A stretch of 64,000 nt of DNA, from positions 1 through 64,000 of the forward strand of contig ONKU01000012.1 of assembly GCA_900318535.1 (NCBI GenBank), written 5' to 3'. This stretch comes from an uncultured Prevotellaceae bacterium (lineage in GTDB: Bacteria; Bacteroidota; Bacteroidia; Bacteroidales; Muribaculaceae). Positions 59,027 to 64,000 of this stretch are shown here, in pieces. The translations under genes were made by a program, and so were the position numbers. Position 1 is the first letter of the stretch, and every line of letters begins with the position of its first letter. A model generated the notes under the pieces. The model made no database searches and was not told where the DNA came from. It worked only from the letters and a program-made list of their open reading frames with translations.

Positions 59027-59941
59027 TCAAGCCAGTCGGCGGCTAAGCTTGCGGAATTCCGTCGGTGTCTTGCCGGTGCAGCGCTTGAAGTAACGGTTAA
59101 AGTGCTGACTGCTTTGGAAACCAAGGCGGTAGGCCACTTCGGTGATGGTGACATCGGTCGAGTGCAGCTCTTCCTTGGCAATGTCAATGATCTTCTGCTG
59201 GATGAACTCCACGGGCGTTTTACCCGTTTCTTTTTTCACCAGGTCGCCAAAATAGTTGGGCGAGAGGCAACACTTCTCGGCAAACGTCTTGACCGATGGA
59301 AGCCCGCTCATGAAGATGGATTCCCTGTTGTGGAAGTAATCGTTCAGGGCCTGCTCAAAGGTGGCCATCACACTGTTGTTCTCCAGTTCGCGCGTGATGA
59401 ACTGGCGGTCGTAGAAACGCAGGCAGTAGTCGAGCAGCAACTCGATGTTGCGACAGATGAGTTTGCGGCTGAATTTGTCCAGCGGACGGTTGATTTCCTC
59501 CTTGATCTTGCCGATGCAGTCAAGATAAATGGCGCGCTCGCGCTCCGACATGTGCAGCGCCTCGTTGGACGAGTACTGGAAGAAGCGGTAATCGGCCATT
59601 CCCTTGGCCAGCGACGTGCCGCGAATCAGGTCAGGGTGGAAAAGCAGTGCCACCACGTCGTGATCCAGGCCGGGAATAGGCGTGGAGGTCACCGTCTGCA
59701 TCGGGGCGAAGCTCGTGACGGTGCCGTCGCTGTAGTCATATTCCTTGTGGCCATAAGACAGCAGACAGCTGCGGGTGTTCTTCAGGTACAGGGCATACAC
59801 ACCATATTGCCACGTGACCTCATTGTCGATGAGCTCACGGTTGGGCACATCCTTGAGATTGCACACCGTCACCAGCGGATGCACCGTCTCAATGCCCAAG
59901 GCATGGTTATACTGGTCGATATTGTCGAGTTTGAACATCAT
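59027..59941 (-). CDS. AraC-family transcriptional regulator
   Basis: 304 residues: a variable N-terminal effector domain (1-195) and two HTH motifs (about 205-300) with VKTFAEKCCLSPNYFGDLVKKETGKTP and ITEVAYRLGFQSSQHFNRYFKRCTGKTPTEFRK. It is the intact paralogue of the amber-split gene at 53813. It lies between the MBL hydrolase and the flavodoxin operon and probably controls one or both. Confidence 0.9.
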   Translation of the reverse strand: MMFKLDNIDQYNHALGIETVHPLVTVCNLKDVPNRELIDNEVTWQYGVYALYLKNTRSCLLSYGHKEYDYSDGTVTSFAPMQTVTSTPIPGLDHDVVALLFHPDLIRGTSLAKGMADYRFFQYSSNEALHMSERERAIYLDCIGKIKEEINRPLDKFSRKLICRNIELLLDYCLRFYDRQFITRELENNSVMATFEQALNDYFHNRESIFMSGLPSVKTFAEKCCLSPNYFGDLVKKETGKTPVEFIQQKIIDIAKEELHSTDVTITEVAYRLGFQSSQHFNRYFKRCTGKTPTEFRKLSRRLA

Positions 59942-60007
59942 CTATAATATTAACGCAGAAAAACAGCATTTATTTGACAACCACCGTCGTTTCTTGCTTG
60001 AAGAAAT

Positions 60008-60045
60008 GGATGGCACGGTTGATGAACGCAAGCCGTGCCATCCAG
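60008..60045. terminator. Hairpin TGGATGGCACGG/CCGTGCCATCCA
   Basis: Twelve-base arms 30 bases past the stop of the flavodoxin-like gene, in the gap before the AraC gene. Confidence 0.75.
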
Positions 60046-60075
60046 GACGGATTACAGTGTTTGTTTCCTGTCAAT

Positions 60076-60612
60076 TCAGATGCCTTTACCCATTTCAAAG
60101 GCTTCCTGCAGCATGTCATTACCGTCAATGTCACGCGCGTCGTTTACACCGCCGCAAAACAGGTGACCCTTGAGCGAGGATTTCCCGTAGCAGTCAATCC
60201 AGCCCTGCAAACCGCCCTCGGCACGCTTGGGTGTGGATTCATTCTCCTCGGCGGCTGTGGTCAGCAGGTAGATGTCGCGAAAGCGGTAATCCTTGGGATA
60301 CATGGCATTCATGCGGTCGATGAGCGTCTTCATCTGGCCTGACATCTCGTAGTAGTAGATCGGCGTTGCCCAGCACACCACGTCGGCATTGAGCACGCTG
60401 TCCATGATAGCGGGCACATCGTCCTCGAAAATGCAGGCACCGGTCTTTTGGCACGACAGGCAGCCGATGCAGAACTTGATTTCTTTGCCTCGCAGCGAGA
60501 TCACTTCCACTGCGTGGCCGGCGGCCTGGGCGCCCGCTGCAAACTGTTCGGCCAGGGCGTGGCTGTTCGAGCCGGGACGCAGGCTGGTAGAGAGAACAAC
60601 TACTTTCTTCAT
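60076..60612 (-). CDS. Flavodoxin-fold NAD(P)H-dependent FMN reductase
   Basis: 178 residues. FMN phosphate loop STSLRPGSNSHAL near 8-20, a Cys cluster CIGCLSCQKTGAC (Cys48, 51, 54, 60) typical of iron-sulfur-flavoprotein relatives, and TPIYYYEMSGQMKTLIDR for the flavin ring. The cluster may hold iron-sulfur or be a redox thiol site. Last gene of a three-gene operon (62300 to 60076) with one-base gaps. Confidence 0.85.
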   Translation of the reverse strand: MKKVVVLSTSLRPGSNSHALAEQFAAGAQAAGHAVEVISLRGKEIKFCIGCLSCQKTGACIFEDDVPAIMDSVLNADVVCWATPIYYYEMSGQMKTLIDRMNAMYPKDYRFRDIYLLTTAAEENESTPKRAEGGLQGWIDCYGKSSLKGHLFCGGVNDARDIDGNDMLQEAFEMGKGI

Positions 60613-60613
60613 C

Positions 60614-61705
60614 TTATTTCAGGTTTGCTTTAAAAAATGATTCCATTTTGTCGTAGGGGATCATCCCGTTCTTGTCATCATACAGGTCGGTGTGCACGGC
60701 ACCGGGGATAATCATCAGTTCCTTGTTGCCCACGGTTTTGCTCACACCCTCGACGTGTACACCCGTCATCTTCTCGAAGGCATACTCGCTGAAGTAGCGC
60801 GAATGAGCCTTCTCGCCGTGGATGAGCAGCACGGGCGACTCTATCTCATGTGCCCAGGCCAGCAAAGGCTGGTTGAGGAATGACTGGCAGCCGGTCACGT
60901 TCCAGCCATCGGTGCTGTTGCCGCTACGCTCGTGATAGCCGCGCGGGGTCTTGTAGTAATCGTAGTAGTCTTTTACAAAGAAGGGTGCATCCTCGGGCAG
61001 TGGGTCGATCACACCGCCGGCACGCTTGTAGGTGCCGCTCTTGTAGTCCTCGGTGCGCTGGGCGGCCATTGCACGACGCTTCTCCATGCGTTGCTCTTTG
61101 CTGTCCTCGCTCTTGAAGTAACCCTCCACGCTCACCTTGGTCATGTCATACATTGTCGAGGCCACCGTGGCCTTGATGCGCAGGTCGAGTGCGGCCGCGT
61201 TCACGGCCATGCCGCCAAAACCGCAAATGCCGATGATGCCGATGCGCTCGGGATCCACATTGTCCTGCACGCTCAGGAAGTCAACAGCGGCAAGAAAATC
61301 CTCGGTGTTGATGTCGGGCGATGCCATGCGACGCGGTTCACCACCGCTTTCGCCGGTGAACGACGGGTCAAAGGCGATGGCAATGAAGCCGCGCTCGGCC
61401 ATGTGCTGGGCGTACAGGCCGCTGCTCTGCTCCTTGACAGCGCCAAACGGTCCGCTCACGGCGATGGCAGGCAGTTTGCCTTCTGCGCCTTTGGGCGTGT
61501 ACATGTCGGCAGCCAGCTCGATGCCATAGCGGTTCTTGAACGTGACCTTCTTGTGGTCCACTTTGTCACTCTTGGGGAACGTTTTGTCCCACTCCTGGGT
61601 CAATTGCAAAGTCGTACTCATGTTGTCTTTGTTTTGTTCGTTTTGGTTGCAGGCCATGAGCATCATGCCCATGAACACTGCAGCTAATATTACTTTCTTC
61701 ATCAT
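60614..61705 (-). CDS. Lipoprotein alpha/beta hydrolase with a cysteine nucleophile
   Basis: 363 residues, lipoprotein signal with Cys19 (MMLMAC). The nucleophile elbow is GICGFGG with Cys161 in the Ser position, as in dienelactone hydrolases; a closing His is in GAVHTDLYD near 345. A Ser-type homologue would read GxSxGG, so the Cys is notable. Region 190-260 forms a helical lid. Middle gene of the operon. A role in detoxifying reactive lactones or esters together with the FMN reductase is inferred. Confidence 0.8.
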   Translation of the reverse strand: MMKKVILAAVFMGMMLMACNQNEQNKDNMSTTLQLTQEWDKTFPKSDKVDHKKVTFKNRYGIELAADMYTPKGAEGKLPAIAVSGPFGAVKEQSSGLYAQHMAERGFIAIAFDPSFTGESGGEPRRMASPDINTEDFLAAVDFLSVQDNVDPERIGIIGICGFGGMAVNAAALDLRIKATVASTMYDMTKVSVEGYFKSEDSKEQRMEKRRAMAAQRTEDYKSGTYKRAGGVIDPLPEDAPFFVKDYYDYYKTPRGYHERSGNSTDGWNVTGCQSFLNQPLLAWAHEIESPVLLIHGEKAHSRYFSEYAFEKMTGVHVEGVSKTVGNKELMIIPGAVHTDLYDDKNGMIPYDKMESFFKANLK

Positions 61706-61706
61706 T

Positions 61707-62300
61707 TTATATTTTTACTTTTTTACCGTTCTTGATATATATGCCGTGTGAGGGGTTCACCACTTCCTGGCCGTTTAGGTCGTAATAGATGTCATCTTCA
61801 GGGGCGGCGTCCATCCTCACATGACTGATGCCGGCGGATACCGGTTCCAGTGACAACGTGACGCTGATATTGCTTTCGCCGGCCTTTAGAAACGACCGCA
61901 ACGCGCTTTCCGACAAGCCGTCGATGTGCCCCAGACGGGTATAGCTCCAGGAATTGGATCCATAAAACAGGCAGATGTTGCTCCCGTTGTAAAGGATTAC
62001 GTCGCCGGGTTGAGCGGTGATCTGCTCATTGCTCGCGGGCAGTGAGAAACCCAGTGCGCCCCAAATCTCAAAGCCACCGCTCGAGTTAAGCGTCACGGTC
62101 ACATTGCCGTTTTGCAGCCTAGTCACCAAAGCCTGTGCAGCGGCATTATTGTACAGGGTGACGGATTGCGATACACCGTCGATGGTGATGTACATCTTTT
62201 GTGACATAGTGGTCTGGGCCACTGCTTCGTTGCTGTCATTGCTGCAACTGGACATAAATAATGCAGACATCATTATCAGGATTTTAGTGAATGTTTTCAT
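61707..62300 (-). CDS. Lipoprotein with a cyclophilin-like domain and a sorting-type tail
   Basis: 197 residues: lipoprotein Cys19 (FMSSC), then a cyclophilin-like fold (MYITIDGVSQSVTLYNNAAAQALV, GFEIWGALGFSLPAS, GDVILYNGSNICLFYG and WSYTRLGHIDG) as in proteins that occur with flavodoxins. It ends IYYDLNGQEVVN...HGIYIKNGKKVKI, the same tail as two other secreted proteins here, an odd combination with a lipoprotein signal. First gene of the operon; promoter TAATTTTG at 62351-62344. Confidence 0.8.
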   Translation of the reverse strand: MKTFTKILIMMSALFMSSCSNDSNEAVAQTTMSQKMYITIDGVSQSVTLYNNAAAQALVTRLQNGNVTVTLNSSGGFEIWGALGFSLPASNEQITAQPGDVILYNGSNICLFYGSNSWSYTRLGHIDGLSESALRSFLKAGESNISVTLSLEPVSAGISHVRMDAAPEDDIYYDLNGQEVVNPSHGIYIKNGKKVKI

Positions 62301-62447
62301 CTCGTTACGGTTTGGATTAATAAACGATATGCTTTATCGACTGCAAAATTACCGCTAATCCTCGAGTGGTTTTGTAACCATTTTACGGATTATTGTGCAT
62401 CTTTTACCGAATCTATTTTAGATAGGTAGTCTTGTGTGAAAAAGAAG

Positions 62448-62483
62448 AGGGCAAGACGCCTCATCACGGCAGCCTTGCCCTCA
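62448..62483. terminator. Hairpin GAGGGCAAG/CTTGCCCTC
   Basis: Nine-base arms with a long loop directly before the heptamer repeat; it may end the phage-type transcript coming from the right. Confidence 0.55.
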
Positions 62484-62487
62484 CTCA

Positions 62488-62529
62488 CTAATCCCTAATC
62501 CCTAATCTCTAATCCCTAATCTCTAATCA
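62488..62529. repeat. Six tandem heptamers CTAATCC/CTAATCT
   Basis: Six perfect-phase seven-base units (62488-62529), followed at once by the terminator hairpin 62531-62555. A related array of CTAAACT is at 58064-58091. Confidence 0.8.
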
Positions 62530-62530
62530 A

Positions 62531-62555
62531 TTTTAGTTGCATTAGGCAACTAAAA
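62531..62555. terminator. Hairpin TTTTAGTTGC/GCAACTAAAA
   Basis: Ten-base arms overlapping the stop codon of the M15 peptidase gene. Confidence 0.75.
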
Positions 62556-62948
62556 TTTCATGTACAGGCGGCGGTTGTGGCCCGTGCGGTGACTCACGTG
62601 GATCCAGCGGCAGCCTTTCTCGTCGATACACTGGTCCACGGGCAGGTCAAGTCGCTTGATCAAGGCCAGCAGGCGGCGGTTGGCAGCTCTGGAGCCCACC
62701 GTGATGTCGGCGGCTTCACCGCGCTGGTGCTGGCTCGTGGGCGTTCCTCCCACCATGCGGTTCAGCTCGGGGCAACGGTAGCCGCTGTTCACCCTGATGG
62801 GGCCTCCCCACGCCTCGCGCAGCGGGTCCAGCACGTTCTCGACAAGGGCCGAGAGCGCCTTGACGGCACTGGCTGGCGGCGTGTTGTCAATGCCCTGGCG
62901 TCGCGCTGTGGTCGAGCGGGTCAGCTCGGCGATGGTGAAGTATCTCAT
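62550..62948 (-). CDS. Phage-type M15 peptidase (endolysin-like D,D-carboxypeptidase)
   Basis: 132 residues from MRYFTIAELTRSTTARRQGID. M15A motifs: NSGYRCPELNRMVGGTPTSQHQRGEAADI (zinc His and Asp) and WIHVSHRTGHNRR near the end (third His). It cleaves cell-wall peptides. The start overlaps the capsid gene stop as ATGA (62945-62948), so it is translated with it. A longer frame to 62996 would run inside the capsid gene and is rejected. Confidence 0.85.
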   Translation of the reverse strand: MRYFTIAELTRSTTARRQGIDNTPPASAVKALSALVENVLDPLREAWGGPIRVNSGYRCPELNRMVGGTPTSQHQRGEAADITVGSRAANRRLLALIKRLDLPVDQCIDEKGCRWIHVSHRTGHNRRLYMKF

Positions 62949-64000
62949 AAGGTCAGCACGCGCATGTGGGCCTTGGGGTAGCGCAGCACCAGACACGAGG
63001 CCTCGGTCATCACCAGCGCATCCACGTTGCGCACACCGCTCTTCTTGAGGTTGAGCTGCTCGGTGCTGAAAGGGATGTGGGTGTACTTCTGGATATACTC
63101 GGGGTCGATGACGATGCCATACTCGCTCATGCCCACCTCGTCAAACACTTCGCTCATCAGCAGGTACAGGCAGCCGAACTTGCTGCGCAGCTCGGTGAAG
63201 TCGATGCCCCACTTGCTCACATGCTGGCCGGCGGTAATCACGCGGGTATAGTCCAGCTGGCTCAGGCGGCTGATCAGGCCGCTGCCGCCCACCAGAATCT
63301 TGCGCTTGCTGCCCGAGTTGCCGGTGAAGGCCTCACGCATCAGCCTGATGAGGCTCTGCTCGTTGAAGTCGTCGGCCGACTCCAGGTAGTGCTCCTTGCC
63401 CGCCTGGTTCCAGATGCCGCCCGTGAAATAGACGTATTCCTTCTTGTTGTTGTCCCACAGCTTGCGGGCCACGCCAAAGAGGAACGACTTCTCCATGCCC
63501 AGACGCATGTCATAGACGGCGGCCTCCTCCTGGTCGCTCATCGTCCAGCCCACTTCCTTGTTGGCCAGGCGCTGCAGGGTGGACTGCTCGACCTGCATCT
63601 TGAAGATCTGGCACAGATTGCGGTTCTTGGTGGGCAGCGCCTCATATTGCGGCGACTGCACGTCCAGCTCGCTGGCGGCACGGCCCATGCGCACCAGGGT
63701 AACACCGCTGCCAATGTCGGGGATGCAGTTGGGGACACCGTTCACCAGCGGGCCGTTCACGGCCATGACAGTGACGCCGTTGGTGTCGCGCCCCATGACG
63801 TAGAGCATGAGGTCCTGTACACTCTCGCTGCCGTCAGGATTGTAGCCCGGCGTGTTCTGCACCAGAATGGTGTCGGTGGGGTCAAAGATGTCGTTGTTGC
63901 TGGTCTTGATCACCGTGGTGGGCGATGAACCGTCGCTGCTCTGCTCGCTCACGGCCCTTACCGACTGGGTCAGCTTGGCCGTGGTGGGCTTGGTGTCGAC
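62945..64000 (-). CDS. SU10-type (DUF5309-like) phage major capsid protein, 5' end beyond the window
   Basis: 352 codons are open to the right edge with no start yet; an internal GTG at 63952 is not needed. Typical stretches: FDPTDTILVQNTPGYNPDG, GVTLVRMGRAASELDVQSP, LPTKNRNLCQIFKMQVEQS, GWTMSDQEEAAVYDMRLGMEKSF and the C-terminal SYGIVIDPEYIQKY-like end. This capsid group is common in Bacteroidales phages. Capsid followed by an M15 peptidase as the last gene suggests the border of a prophage or a kept capsid cassette. Confidence 0.8.
   Translation of the reverse strand, partial: VDTKPTTAKLTQSVRAVSEQSSDGSSPTTVIKTSNNDIFDPTDTILVQNTPGYNPDGSESVQDLMLYVMGRDTNGVTVMAVNGPLVNGVPNCIPDIGSGVTLVRMGRAASELDVQSPQYEALPTKNRNLCQIFKMQVEQSTLQRLANKEVGWTMSDQEEAAVYDMRLGMEKSFLFGVARKLWDNNKKEYVYFTGGIWNQAGKEHYLESADDFNEQSLIRLMREAFTGNSGSKRKILVGGSGLISRLSQLDYTRVITAGQHVSKWGIDFTELRSKFGCLYLLMSEVFDEVGMSEYGIVIDPEYIQKYTHIPFSTEQLNLKKSGVRNVDALVMTEASCLVLRYPKAHMRVLTL

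Noticed and set aside
58064..62529. CRISPR array at the heptamer repeats
   Set aside because: Units are seven bases with no spacers, and no cas genes are present anywhere in the window.
1..64000. tRNA or rRNA genes
   Set aside because: I looked through the gaps for tRNA-like T-loop and acceptor pairings and for rRNA stretches and found none; a tRNAscan run would be decisive.

Overview
The window looks like the chromosome of a gut or rumen Bacteroidales bacterium (Prevotella- or Muribaculaceae-like; genus not resolvable). Reasons seen in the sequence: many genes are preceded by the Bacteroidota -7 promoter TAnnTTTG; secreted proteins end in a GIYI/GFYIxNGKK tail; the gene content includes DUF3667, DKNYY, a SusC-type carboxypeptidase-regulatory domain, TonB receptors and an SU10-type capsid protein; base composition is moderate, with clearly AT-rich islands.

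Region 1 (1-14.2 kb) is an accessory region on the minus strand. It holds an AbiL-like pair (AAA ATPase plus RloB/TOPRIM), four small genes of the kind carried on mobile elements (one is a free-standing MutS domain I), a decayed ftsZ-like gene, an AT-rich three-gene cassette with two membrane proteins, a lipoprotein, an esterase/phosphoesterase pair, and an XRE-McrB-McrC restriction operon. Three related promoter/RNA-like elements (about 150-365, 3976-4350 and 6786-7080) lie between these genes. All three share a TTG-N18-TAnCTTTG promoter.

Region 2 (14.4-31.3 kb) is core-like. It contains a GT2-GH3 fusion protein, a DKNYY protein, FKBP, an aldo/keto reductase, an M28 peptidase, a DUF3667-S8 protease operon, a bleomycin-hydrolase-type aminopeptidase and a one-module NRPS (C-A-PCP-reductase).

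Region 3 (31.5-51.3 kb) holds a NimA-like flavoprotein, a GH3 beta-glucosidase, and two TonB-receptor loci with metal-binding partners (a His/Cys-rich protein; an HMA protein). It also has a large choice-of-anchor secreted protein, an HxlR-cupin pair and a VOC-GNAT pair, and a secreted protein whose leader carries a terminator-like hairpin.

Region 4 (51.4-62.3 kb) is dense in redox and hydrolase genes: three aldo/keto reductases across the window (two here), an amidohydrolase-ABM fusion, a tannase-like esterase, a WbuC cupin, an MBL hydrolase, a flavodoxin-like reductase and an alpha/beta hydrolase, with two paralogous AraC regulators. One AraC gene is split by an in-frame amber codon.

The right edge (62.5-64 kb) enters a phage-type cassette (major capsid protein and M15 endolysin-like peptidase). 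A recurring oddity is that intergenic gaps contain copies or orphans of gene 3' ends (20.1, 32.0, 39.4, 45.0 and 47.8 kb), often beside strong hairpins.
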